A stretch of DNA of 28,417 nt from Mikrocytos mackini (GCA_030180075.1 JASNJN010000214.1:1-28417), one strand, 5' to 3'; shown: positions 1 through 9,894, numbered from the stretch's first letter. A program made the numbers and translations. Notes: generated from the letters alone by a model not told the origin.

Positions 1-110
1 CTTGTTCAGAGTCTAGTTGNTCANNNAAGATTATAGATTATGAAACTCTCAATGCATAGCATTCGGTTATTGACTAATTATTTACATGATCAACTAGACT
101 CTGAACAAGG
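1..110. repeat. Short inverted repeat at the window start, with N bases
   Basis: Bases 1-23 (CTTGTTCAGAGTCTAGTTG, then NTCA) are the reverse complement of 88-110, leaving a 64-base centre. Bases 20 and 24-26 are N. The same sequence also occurs at 1462-1484 in the right arm of the large inverted repeat, so 1-23 is a third copy. This may be a small foldback or, more simply, a badly resolved contig end. Confidence 0.6.
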
Positions 111-1544
111 CACTATTAAAAGAACACAGTTATATAGGGATGTAATACACATCCAGTTTGATCTGATATGACATGTATTTATCTTTATTCCTATCGTGTC
201 ATTAGAATAAGCAATGTTCCTAGGATTCCTTTCTCTATTCATAGGGAGACTTAAATGTTCCTTCTTTCGAGCTCTAAGTAAACGATTTCCACATGGTTTG
301 AAGATTAAACGAATAGTATTACAAAAGTGCTGTGTTTTCTAATCGCAGCCGTTCTGAACATGAAATTACTATTAAGAAAGTAATTTATATTAAAACAGAG
401 ATAGCTATATAAAGTTGCTGATTTGAAACGAATGGATATATACAGACAATGTATCTGGAAATCAGTTGTTCTGGAGAAATTGTTACAGACCTAGGATTAC
501 ATCTAATACATTTACATTGGGTATATCAGAAACAATATCCAACATTTTCAATGAAAGATTGAACCACAAACATTCCCAAGTTTTATGGGCGAAACTTATT
601 ATTTAAAAAGTCCACCTTATGTCTTTTAAGAGCTAGATATACATAATATTATTAATCGTTTCTAAGTTAATAATTTACAATAAAAAGCACACTATAAAGT
701 TCGGTTAACAGAATTATATTAGACGGATAAGCCAGAAACAAAATACTTGGTAATTTTATCGCCTTTCTGTTGTATGGTTCGAGCAGATATGCCTAAGACC
801 ATTATTTAGATCCTGACCGTACCATGTATCAATGAAAACAAAACCATTTAGGAGCAATACTGGGTTTTATAATTTATAGTGTGCTTTTTATTGTAAATTA
901 TTAACTTAGAAACGATTAATAATATTATGTATATCTAGCTCTTAAAAGACATAAGGTGGACTTTTTAAATAATAAGTTTCGCCCATAAAACTTGGGAATG
1001 TTTGTGGTTCAATCTTTCATTGAAAATGTTGGATATTGTTTCTGATATACCCAATGTAAATGTATTAGATGTAATCCTAGGTCTGTAACAATTTCTCCAG
1101 AACAACTGATTTCCAGATACATTGTCTGTATATATCCATTCGTTTCAAATCAGCAACTTTATATAGCTATCTCTGTTTTAATATAAATTACTTTCTTAAT
1201 AGTAATTTCATGTTCAGAACGGCTGCGATTAGAAAACACAGCACTTTTGTAATACTATTCGTTTAATCTTCAAACCATGTGGAAATCGTTTACTTAGAGC
1301 TCGAAAGAAGGAACATTTAAGTCTCTCTATGAATAGAGAAAGGAATCCTAGGAACATTGCTTATTCTAATGACACGATAGGAATAAAGATAAATACATGT
1401 CATATCAGATCAAACTGGATGTGTATTACATCCCTATATAACTGTGTTCTTTTAATAGTGCCTTGTTCAGAGTCTAGTTGATCATGTAAATAATTAGTCA
1501 ATAACCGAATGCTATGCATTGAGAGTTTCATAATCTATAATCTT
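27..1544. repeat. Near-perfect 672-bp inverted repeat with a 174-bp loop
   Basis: The left arm 27-698 matches the reverse complement of the right arm 873-1544 with no indel that I can find. One mismatch was seen, G at 245 against T at 1326. The single-copy centre is 699-872. Neither arm has a long open reading frame or a recognisable transposase, tRNA or terminal motif. It could be a foldback element, an inverted segmental duplication, a subtelomeric structure or an assembly artefact from chimeric reads. A transcript across it would fold into a very long double-stranded RNA. The N bases just before 27 make the left junction unreliable. Confidence 0.85.
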
Positions 1545-2760
1545 GGCTAGAATCGTATCTTCACTGACTAGCCCTTTGTATATCAGCAAATCATGTAGTC
1601 TAGATTCTCGAACAAAAGTCTGTATGGATATTTAATGAAACCATAAAATACATTAAGAATAAAGTTTATCTTTGTATTCATATATAGGATGTAGCATATA
1701 TTACAAAGTATGAGCTTTTAATGTATTGATCGTGGAGTGTATTTGAGTGTTTAGTCTGCTATTTTAAACATTAACTTTGTATGTTCTTTGCTTTGCCAGA
1801 TGAATATCGCAAATGTAAGTTATTAATTCTAAAATTAACTAAGGCTTTAAGTTAATCTTTTGTAAATGTATGAACATATAGAATCTGAACTTCTCATGAT
1901 TATAGCTGGTAAATGTGAGAATTAAGAGCTTACAATCCCAATGTGTGTAAACTGAATCAACTCCATATACGTCCGTTCATAAGTTAATTTATATTATTCT
2001 TGTATATGAACAGATACTAATGCTTAGCGGTTTTAATGTCGATGTCTGTCATATCATAGTTTAGAAATAAAGATCTGTATATATCCGCATGATATTTCTA
2101 CCATATAAATATTTGACCATCGGAAGGAAACCAGTTTTCTCTATTCAACTGGTTCAATAAAATGGGACCATCTAGTAAGTCAAAATCAAAATCGCGTCGT
2201 AAGATGAATATCAGAATCTCTCATACAAGTTCGGTTTTTGTTCTTCATAAAGGAGCTAAGCAATTTAATTTGTAAATGTAAGGCGAAGTAAAACTATAAA
2301 TGTTTTCTCCAGGCTAGCCTCGCCGCTAAATTTAAAGTGTGGCAAAGTACATTAAAACATCCTTGATGAAATAATTTATAACTAACTTATATTTCATATG
2401 TATCAGAAAAGTCAGGGTGTCATGTGTTCTAACGATTGATAGAGTATTGAAGTTTTGTCATATTTTCCGGGCGTAGTATAATGTATAAAACGCTGTATAT
2501 TATTTCGGGTAGTATCTGCATGCTAGAAAGCTATTTGGTTGCACTCTGGCTTAGGGGTACTTCCAGAATAAGGGTGTATAGTTTTTTTAAGAAAATTAAA
2601 ATTTCAAAATATTTCCAGGCAATTGTATCAACGAGTGCCAAATTAAGTTTATATACAACTAACAAACATAATGATTGTCCGTAGTTATTTTACCCCAAAT
2701 ATAATCAAAATTAGTGTTTGTAGATATTATATTAAATGAGTTGGTGATTTGCAAACTAGT
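1545..2760. other. AT-rich region without a convincing gene
   Basis: No long open frame, recognisable domain or repeat was found outside the small ORF at 2162-2275. A 67-codon frame at 2481-2684 has no recognisable features and is probably chance. Confidence 0.5.
2162..2275 (+). CDS. Possible small basic ORF (37 aa)
   Basis: An ATG at 2162 opens a 37-codon frame ending in TAA at 2273. The N-terminus is strongly basic and serine-rich (KSKSKSRRK), which resembles a nuclear localisation or nucleic-acid-binding tail. A TATA-like CCATATAAATATT lies about 50 bases upstream. There is no recognisable family, and a frame of this length is common by chance, so this is only a candidate. It could also be the first exon or the broken start of a longer gene, but no continuation was found. 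Confidence 0.15.
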   Translation: MGPSSKSKSKSRRKMNIRISHTSSVFVLHKGAKQFNL

Positions 2761-2839
2761 ACCATAGTCAAGTTGTAGAGACTCTATGGTTTCGGATCAA
2801 AGGCCAGGTTCGATTCCCAGACGAGCGTTTTTCTATGGT
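2761..2839 (+). other. tRNA-like B box remnant with flanking short repeats
   Basis: GGTTCGATTCC at 2807-2817 is a perfect pol III B box (T-loop) consensus. The surrounding sequence does not fold as a tRNA: the T stem has two mismatches, and the bases after it (ACGAGCG) find no CGCTCGT partner about 60 bases upstream. ACCATAG at 2761 pairs with CTATGGT at 2784 and again at 2833. It is best read as a decayed tRNA or a tRNA-derived SINE fragment, not a working tRNA gene. Confidence 0.3.
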
Positions 2840-2881
2840 ATAGAACTTTGTAATATTTCATATTACGGGTTCGGGGTAGGA

Positions 2882-2937
2882 CCTGGGGTGTATAATTGAC
2901 GTGGCATTAGGCTGTTTGGTCGATTATACATCCCCGG
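2882..2937. repeat. Strong 19-bp hairpin with an 18-base loop
   Basis: 2882-2900 (CCTGGGGTGTATAATTGAC) pairs with 2919-2937, with one offset bulge pair near GGGG/CCCC and one G.T pair. The loop is 2901-2918. It is far more stable than its AT-rich surroundings. There is no T-tract suggesting a terminator, and no coding frame. It could be a structured RNA or the end of a mobile element. Confidence 0.6.
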
Positions 2938-3284
2938 CTAATTATGTTTTAAAATATTTGCCATTTTAATTCATAAAATCTGGGTGTAAAAAAGGGTCCC
3001 CACCCTTTCATTTTTAAACAAATAATTTCAAAACGAAGCATTTTACAGAATCTATTGTTTTAAATCATCCAATACTGCTAAAATAACATTATAAATAATA
3101 ATTTATATTAATTTTAAATAATGATGTTACATTGAGTAACAATCTTAACTATTACCATACAGATTACGCCTCATTTATGCAATGAAATAAATACTTTTTA
3201 AATGAAAATAGGTTAATATTAACAGTATATTTTGACTTTTGTCGGGATATTATCATATTTAAAAAGTTTAGAATATGCGGCTAA

Positions 3285-4031
3285 CCGGGATATCTTTATA
3301 CGTATAAATTGCCAATCCCTAGTTATAATACAGTAGGAGACCTTACAGATAACTTAGAACAGGAAAATATATTTTTACAGAACGACAAAGATGACTCAGA
3401 AGGAACTTACTTATGCAAAGCTTGTCAAATCAAATTTAAATACTATACGTATTTAATTAGACATTACAACAATGAGCATGAACTTAAATTAGAAAGTGTA
3501 TCCCGTTCTTTTTCTTCTGATACACGGTTAGAAGAATATCTGACCCCTCTTCTCAAAACAAATAAACAGAAAATTTCGATTAAGAGCACAGCATCTGCAA
3601 ACAAAACTAAATATAAGTATTATAAATGTAGCTATCGATTTGGGGAGTATAAGACATGTCCTTATTTTATAAATATCCAATACAAGAACAGAAATAATAT
3701 ACAGATTAGTGCGTGTTTTGAGCGCACACATAGACCTAATTTCGATCAGATTTCAATTCCTCCATTTGTTAAAAATATTCTTATTAACGAATTAAGAAAA
3801 GGAATACCGATAGAGAAAATATGGAGGAACTTAACAGAAAATTTATTGGATAATCCGGTTACCATAAAAGCCGAGACTGCCACTAAAAACTATTTATATT
3901 ATCTCAAAAGTAAATACTATTGCAAACAAAGAATTGAACAAGAAGATGATCTAAACTTTGCATTAAATATGGAAAATTATAAAAGACTTGGAAGAATAAC
4001 AGTTTATTCTTACTATCCTTTACTCAAATAG
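3285..4031 (+). pseudogene. MULE transposase fragment 1: N-terminal zinc finger region
   Basis: The frame is open from 3285 and ends at TAG 4029-4031. It has no ATG near its beginning (the first possible start is TTG at 3309), so the true start is lost. A classic C2H2 finger (C-x2-C-x12-H-x4-H) lies at about residues 36-57 counted from 3309. A second Cys/His region follows, with KCSYRFGEYKTCPYF and ERTHRP, resembling the DNA-binding regions that precede many MULE catalytic domains. The coding sense continues in another frame just before 4031 and runs to the MITE insertion at 4076. Confidence 0.65.
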
Positions 4032-4075
4032 ATTCACTTCTGAAAAGTCAAAAAGAGTTTGTGTTCTGTTTCAAT

Positions 4076-4424
4076 CAGACATGAGCATTTTCGACGATTT
4101 CCGGACCCGACCCGAAACGGGTCGGGCGGGCTCGGGTCGAAAATCAAAATCATTTTGGTAGTAAAATTTTTGAATTTCTGAAAATTATTGATCAAAATAG
4201 TGTTATGAAAGTTGGTAAATCAACTTTTAGATTACAGCAAAATAGAATTATCCCTCCAAATATAGTTTGTTTCACTTATATAAATATTTAAATGAGTTTA
4301 GCAAGTTTAAAAGGCGATATTGTTCATAATTTTGGTCTTTCGTGATTTGTTGAGAATTTTTGGCGATTTTTGGACCTTCTTCCGCCCGAACCCGACCCGA
4401 TCGGGTCGGGTACGCTCATGTCTG
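4076..4424. mobile_element. 349-bp hAT-type MITE inserted in the MULE
   Basis: The element starts CAGACATGAGC and ends GCTCATGTCTG, a perfect 11-bp terminal inverted repeat. Inside the ends are GC-rich inverted GACCCGACCCG / CGGGTCGGG tracts, in contrast to the AT-rich centre. It is flanked by a perfect 8-bp direct repeat GTTTCAAT at 4068-4075 and 4425-4432. The 8-bp duplication and the CAG start are the hallmarks of the hAT superfamily. There is no transposase, so it is non-autonomous. Leaving out the element and one target copy rejoins the frame FVFCFNTPFMQ of the MULE catalytic region, which confirms the insertion site. Confidence 0.9.
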
Positions 4425-4432
4425 GTTTCAAT

Positions 4433-4582
4433 ACGCCTTTCATGCAAGATTCATTTGAAAGGTTTCATTCTAAAGTTGTAATCTTTGATTCGACACATTC
4501 AACGAACAAGTATGGGCTGTTACTTGTTACAGGCTTGGTCATTGATGATCTATATAAGGCTGTCCCTTTCTATACATTTTAA
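4433..4582 (+). pseudogene. MULE transposase fragment 2: first catalytic Asp block
   Basis: This encodes QDSFERFHSKVVIFDSTH and then NKYG, the first catalytic aspartate block of MULE transposases (family pattern with D-x-T-H-x-T-N). The frame ends at TAA 4580-4582. Coding sense then appears in another frame (TSENEEILSKCFEITK) up to about 4640. An open frame reaching back into the MITE (from 4370) is accidental. Confidence 0.7.
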
Positions 4583-4646
4583 CTACCAGTGAAAATGAGG
4601 AAATTCTTTCGAAATGTTTTGAGATTACAAAAATAGCCTAGATTTT

Positions 4647-5189
4647 GTGCCAACTTCGCCTTACTTTATGAGCGACATGTATGCAGGATTCTATAACTCC
4701 TGGCATAATTCTTTGGACTACAATATAAAATATTTATATTGTTATTATCATGTCCGACGTGCGTGGAATATTAAATTAAATCAGTTGATAAAAGACAAGG
4801 TTGTAAAAAAGAAAATTTCCAATATACTAAATACGATGATGCAAATGACAAAGGAACATCAGTTTTTCATGCTATTTCGGAAGTTTTTGAGCTACATTCG
4901 TAAAGAAGCAAATGCGTTTTATTTATATTTCAATAAGAAATATACAAAACATATAGACAGATGGGCTTTATACTTAAGATTGGATTCTGTAGTCAATACG
5001 AATAATTCATGCGAGTCCTTTTTCTCCATGTTCAAACGTGTTCATCTTCATAATAATATAAGAAGCAGACTTGATGATTTATTAATTACATTAGTTGACT
5101 GTGCAGAGAAAATGAGCATCGAAAAAAAGCTTGCACAAATTTCACAACAAAAAACACGATTTGGATATAAATTCAAAAAGCAAGACTGA
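4647..5189 (+). pseudogene. MULE transposase fragment 3: second Asp, C/H and Glu blocks
   Basis: It begins within the domain (a GTG codon at 4647, not a real start). It carries FMSDMYAGFYNSW with the second catalytic Asp, then YCYYHVRRAW, the Cys-His motif typical of MULEs. NTNNSCESFFSMFKR supplies the catalytic Glu, so all three acidic residues survive across the fragments. The frame ends in TGA 5187-5189, and the following coding sense resumes one frame back after an A7 run near 5196-5202. Confidence 0.7.
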
Positions 5190-5203
5190 ACCATAAAAAA
5201 ATA

Positions 5204-6057
5204 ATGACATTAACCAAACAGATTGACCAACTTTCAAGCAACACATGGAAGTATACTAAATATACCATCTGTTATAAGAAGTTTACGTGCGTTCTTTGTT
5301 TGAAATTTGAATGTGATGATTGCCAATTATGTGGCCATATGATGGAATGTACTTGTCCTAACTATTTGTGTTCTAAATTATTGTGTAAACATATTCACTT
5401 GGTTTATCAACGTTGTTTAAAACAGAGACGAGGAACAGGTAACATTGAGGATAAAATTGAATACAATATGAACAAAAGACTTGAAATTTACAATTATGAT
5501 AGTAGACAACAGGAAATTGAATTTGACACACCTGAGACTAGTTGTGATTACAGAGAAAATCTGATACCTGGCGAAATAGAAAATATAAACAGAGATTATT
5601 TGTCAAAAAGATGGGAGGATATTCAATACTATATAAACAACAGCACCGATAATGTGGAGTTGGAAATGATTAAAAGTGCAATAAATGGTCTTGAACAAAA
5701 TCTGAAGTCTTTGAATATAAATCAGGAATTAAAAAATCGAATGCGCAAAGATAGAAAGATTAAAGCTACATCTCAAAATAGTAAAACGGTCAACAACATT
5801 TATAAAAAAGCTAAAATTATGAAACTGAAGGATATTGAAAATAATAAACGTGGGGCTAAGAAGAATACTCCTTTGACAGACAAATATTATTGTTTGTACT
5901 GTTTTAAATATAATGATGATGGTGACGATCTGTCATTTTCGTAGGTTTCATGTGATCAATGTGACTCTTATTATCATGTTTTATGTGTTGAAGTACGATA
6001 CGGAAGAAAATTTAATCCAGATCAAGAATTTTATTGTTGTAAAAAGAGTGGGGAGTA
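5204..6057 (+). pseudogene. MULE transposase fragment 4: SWIM and PHD fingers, split by TAG
   Basis: CTCPNYLCSKLLCKHIHLV is a SWIM zinc finger (C-x-C-x(n)-C-x-H), which normally follows the MULE catalytic domain. A Lys-rich linker leads to a PHD finger. Its first half (YYCLYC) lies before an in-frame TAG at 5942-5944; its second half (CDQCDSYYHVLC and later FYCC) continues in the same frame to TAA at 6055-6057. The open frame thus spans the TAG, which cuts the PHD finger in two. Some MULEs carry extra chromatin-reader fingers. The TAG is most simply a nonsense mutation in a dead copy. Confidence 0.65.
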
Positions 6058-7845
6058 ATTAATATATTTGGGTTTGTTAACATAACACTATTTGATTGTG
6101 GAAATTAAATTGTATCCAACGTTATAATCAATTTTTAAAACATTGAAATATACTACCCTATTCTGTTCTATATTTATGATTCTAATAAAAATTATCAATA
6201 AAAATTTATCGCTATTTATGGCATTTTATATATAATATTATTTATTTCGAAATCTAGGGATGTAGTTGAATATTCACAATTAACATAAGTTAGATTCAAA
6301 GCGAACTGGAGTATAATTTCCAGTTTTCCATAATTCGTGGTTCTATCTTATTCCGGTGTACTTAGCTCAAACAAATATGTAAAATCCCTTTCGCCTTACT
6401 ATTTCCGTTTTGCCGACCGTAATTAACAAACAGCCCCATTAACATATTAATACAATGTGGTGTCAATATCTATTGCACAATACATTCTATTTCTACTTTC
6501 CCTGTAAACCTCGTTTATATATCCTGAACACCAACTCTTGATGATATACATTTTCAATGGACATCCCTTTCCGTTGATTAAACCTGATTATACAAAGCTG
6601 TAGAACGAACTATTTTAATCTTGTCATACAGTCAGTAATAGTATCAAAGCAAAACATGCCTGTAATATAGATCTTGCGCCCAATCTATAACAAAACAGCA
6701 TCCTCGTGAATCAAAACTATGTTTCGCACCCATAAATTGTGTTGAAGTTGGACTTAGTATGGAATCTTTTGTTAATATAAGTATAGATCGGGAATCACAT
6801 ACGACCTAATCCAATTGGCACATTCAAACATCCTGTTATCCTTTAGAGTATTTAATCGATGGTGATGTGTCATAGAACTGCCTATCCTACATATCTATAC
6901 TTGTTATTTGTGTTACTTTCTTATGTTGTTTGTTCTACGATTGTATGTGTGGAAATAACCAAATAAATCCTTAATCTGGGCTAAATCGCTTGGTAAGGAA
7001 TTTGGTAGAAAATAAAATTTCAAAAATACGGTTTTTGGGAAAATAACATTACTTGGTCTATAAACGCATATCAAACACTTTTATAAGCCTTCAAATTTAG
7101 CGTTTGTAATTGCTAACAGACTATTGCTATTTTTGAAACATGGTTTATTTTTGAAACTCAGTCTATTATTGACACTGGGCTTATTTCTGAAACAAAGAAA
7201 AAATGCCGTAAAACTGACTGGGCGATATGGACCCAGGGAAGGTTTATAAACGGCAAGCCTACTTCAGAACACTATTTAAAGTCCATTTGCCTGGTATTAA
7301 GTTAGTCAGGGCATGGCAGATCGATAAAAGGTTTATTCACAAAACAAAAAGTTAACTTCTAAACTTTTGTCCTTGACCCAAAAGACGCTGGCTGAGTATC
7401 TATACACATACATAGAAAAAGGGGCGCATGGGTTTATACAAGGGCAACAGATGTGGGAAATGAAAGACTCCAAAAGCCGTTTGAAATGCTTATTCAAAAT
7501 AAGCCCCTTTCTATAAGTCTCAGAGTTACAAAATAACACTTTAAAATAAAAGAAGCTAACAAACCCCATGTAAGGGACTATTTGTTTAAAGAAATTAACC
7601 AAAGCCTTTGATTTTTATTAATTTTCAAATAAGGTCATATCGGGTTTATAGTGTTTCGAAAGTTAAATGTCAGTATAACTAGATTTAATATAGACATGTT
7701 TGAGAATGCAGTGTTTGTGAAACAAATACACGTCAAGTCTAAGACTTGTTGAGGTTTTACTTGGTTTAATTAGGAAATATGAGTTGGCCAGTAGGTTGAA
7801 AGGAGAAATTTATAATTAAATATATAATTAGTTTCTCCGTTGCAA
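6058..7845. other. Long region without a supported gene
   Basis: AT-rich, with stops in all frames for most of its length. A minus-strand frame of 89 codons at 7333-7602 has no recognisable domain. On the plus strand, 7367-7504 reads as a possible decayed Myb/RAP1-like segment (see findings). A small 7-bp hairpin AACTGGA/TCCAGTT lies near 6304. Either MULE terminal repeats or the Helitron left end (5'-TC) may lie here, but I cannot place them. Confidence 0.5.
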
Positions 7846-8466
7846 AAAAAACGATCACGATGTTTATGAGTCTTTTCTTCTTAGTAATTTAAACAGGGAA
7901 CATATTGATTATGAAATAGGATCATATTTCAAACTTGGACTGTCAGATACACCTGTTAATGAATATTCAACGTCATATCTAGCTTTGATGGGTTTCCCAA
8001 CCCTGTTCCGGATACTTGAGGTGATTTTACTGCTGACGATCTGAGATATAAACTAGATATATCAGATACCGAAAAGCATCTTTTGAAGATTTCTCACAGT
8101 ATAGATGGACGAAAATTTTACCCCTTTGTTGCCAACAGATCTCCCATCTTTTGGGTTTATAATATGATAGAGAGAAGACAACTTCTATCCCAAACTCGTT
8201 TGTTCCTTGAAAAGACACCAGAGTTCGAAGATTTAAGTTTTTCGGATCTAATAAACATTTTAGACGACGTTACCAAAAATAAGAAATTGGTTGAGTCTTG
8301 CTTATACTATAACAGTGTAATTCGAGGGACACCCCCGTATTGGTTTTCTGTCCGTAGTAACTTATACAAAATTATAAAACAGCGCGAATTCCCAACTATA
8401 TTCTTTACTTTATCGAGCGCGGAGTTATATTGGGACGAACTTAGCAGACTATTAGGAATAAGGTGA
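7846..8466 (+). pseudogene. Helitron Rep, N-terminal Helitron_like_N part
   Basis: The upstream part reads PVNEYSTSYLALMGFPTLF, the conserved block in which Helitron proteins have FPxLFP. A frame change and a TGA follow near 8011-8020. From there the frame runs to TGA at 8464-8466 and includes EKHLLKISHSIDGRKFYP and FPTIFFTLSSAELYWDEL, the end of the Helitron_like_N domain. An ATG is not visible at a sensible position; the longest uninterrupted piece starts at TTG 8083, inside the domain. Confidence 0.65.
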
Positions 8467-8710
8467 TAATGCTACATGGTTAGAGAAAAACAAGATTATT
8501 AATGAAAACATACATATAGTCGATTGGTTTTTCTGTGAGAGGTTTGAGCACTTTATACAAACATGGCTGAAAAATATACTTAATATTAAATGGTTTTGGT
8601 ACCGTTATGAATATCAGCACAGAGGTGCAATTCATGTTCGTGGATTCGCACATATTAGAGAGGCTCCTGACATTCTTTCCTTAATACAACAAGCAAAAAA
8701 ACGGCTATAA
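8465..8710 (+). pseudogene. Helitron Rep, HUH motif part
   Basis: In the frame one base on from the previous piece, the sequence continues DNATWLEKNK and reaches WFWYRYEYQHRGAIHVRGF. This is the Rep block holding the HUH metal-binding motif (usually H-x-H). Here the second His is Arg (CGT at 8639-8641), which would remove a metal ligand. The frame ends at TAA 8708-8710, just after an A7 run at 8695-8701 where the reading moves to the next frame. Confidence 0.6.
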
Positions 8711-8714
8711 AGCA

Positions 8715-9623
8715 ATGAATTCGAATTGTCCAGACAGTGATTGCAAATTTAATCTGATAAATGAGGGAAAAGAAGCCGAAGAAAGGGTTTGTAAGTTTGC
8801 AGATGGGTTAATCAATACTAAATGTTTTAATTATTCAAACAACAAAGAAGACCAAACTAATCACTACAACAAGGATCCATGTTCGCTACAAATAACCAAT
8901 TTTTGTAATCCAGATGATTTAATGAATATGTATTCAAAGATGACTAAGACGATTTGCATGCACAGTAAATGTAAAAAATCTTATTGTATGAAATCAAATA
9001 AAACCCCTACTGTTTGCAGATTTGGTTTTCCCAAAAAGCTTGTGAGTTCTATATACTTAGAATTCTATGATAACAATGGAGAAATTCGGCCTAAATTACA
9101 CACATCAAGAAACAATCAACGAGTTAATAATTATAATTTCTGGCAACTTATTGGTTGGAAGGCCAATGTGGATATAAAATTATTAATTGAAAGAGGCGAA
9201 GTAATTTCATATCTATCAAAATACGTAACCGAATGTGAACCTCCCAGCATTGAACTCCCTAGCTTCATAAAAAATTGTTGTGATAAAGATAATAATGAAC
9301 GCTTAAGCACGAATATAATAAAGAGTAGTGTTTTGAATATAATTGGGGGACGTGATATGGGAAGTTTCGAGGTTTGTCATTTACTTTTAGGAATACCTCT
9401 ACATCGTTCAAGTTTTAGACATATTACTGTTAATTTAATGTACAAAAAAGAATTTATTAGTAAGCCAGAAATTCAGGGGATAACAAACAATACAGAATCG
9501 GTATTTAAAATGAATTATTTGGATTATTATAAGGCAAGAAAAAAATGTTATGAAAATATGAATTTGTTATCATTTATTAAAATGTTTAATATTAAAAAGG
9601 GAAAATATACAAAAGAAAAATAG
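8715..9623 (+). pseudogene. Helitron Rep, Cys-rich and Y2 tyrosine part
   Basis: A 302-codon piece with CMHSKCKKSYCMK and VCRFGFPKKL, the Cys-rich CRFGFP block of Helitron Rep proteins. ISYLSKYVTE follows, with the two catalytic tyrosines spaced by three residues (Y166 and Y170 from the ATG at 8715). These would attach to the cut DNA strand. The ATG at 8715 lies inside the Rep domain and is not the original start. It ends with TAG 9621-9623; the coding sense continues one frame back through the A-rich tract 9596-9620. Confidence 0.7.
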
Positions 9624-9634
9624 ATGACGATGCT

Positions 9635-9874
9635 TTGATTGTAAACTTTATGCCTTCTCTAAAGTCAAACAATAACCTACCAAACTACCATATATACTGC
9701 AAATATCAACTTATGAAATACAAACCTTGGCGAAATTTAGAAAGATTTGCGTTGGAAAATATAGATGATAAAGAAAGAAAAAGTTTAGTCAAAGAATGGG
9801 ATGATTTTAAAATAAATACTACTTTGTTAAACGATTTAAGTGGGAGTGACAAACTACAAATACCTCAAATATAG
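9635..9874 (+). pseudogene. Helitron Rep-helicase linker fragment
   Basis: The coding sense resumes at about 9614 (RKIDDDALIVNFMPSL) and runs to TAG 9872-9874, through YHIYCKYQLMKYKPW. This corresponds to the conserved segment between Rep and helicase in which Helitrons have a Tyr-rich block ending in a K/H-P-F/W-like motif. The TTG at 9635 is not a credible start. A further shift near 9868 leads into the helicase piece. Confidence 0.55.
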
Positions 9875-9894
9875 AAATCAACGAAGAAGAAATA

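Larger units (their letters stand above)
3285..6057 (+). mobile_element. Decayed MULE (Mutator-like) DNA transposon, transposase region
   Basis: The parts of a Mutator-like transposase appear in order but in several frames: C2H2 zinc finger, first catalytic Asp block, second Asp block, Glu block, SWIM zinc finger and a C-terminal PHD finger. The region is broken by frameshifts near 4015, 4570, 4640 and 5190, by an in-frame TAG at 5942 and by a MITE at 4076-4424. I could not find terminal inverted repeats, so the outer ends are not defined. The element is certainly non-functional as it stands; MULEs move by cut and paste using a DDE nuclease. Confidence 0.75.

Noticed and set aside
2750-2828. 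A functional tRNA gene around the B box.
   Set aside because: The acceptor stem has no partner and the T stem is mismatched.
7333-7602. An 89-codon minus-strand frame as a gene.
   Set aside because: No recognisable domain, start context or neighbour relation, and it lies over a plus-strand segment with better, though weak, protein-like character.
8695-8701. A7 at the Helitron frame change as a programmed -1 site.
   Set aside because: The downstream coding frame is +1, not -1, relative to the upstream one.
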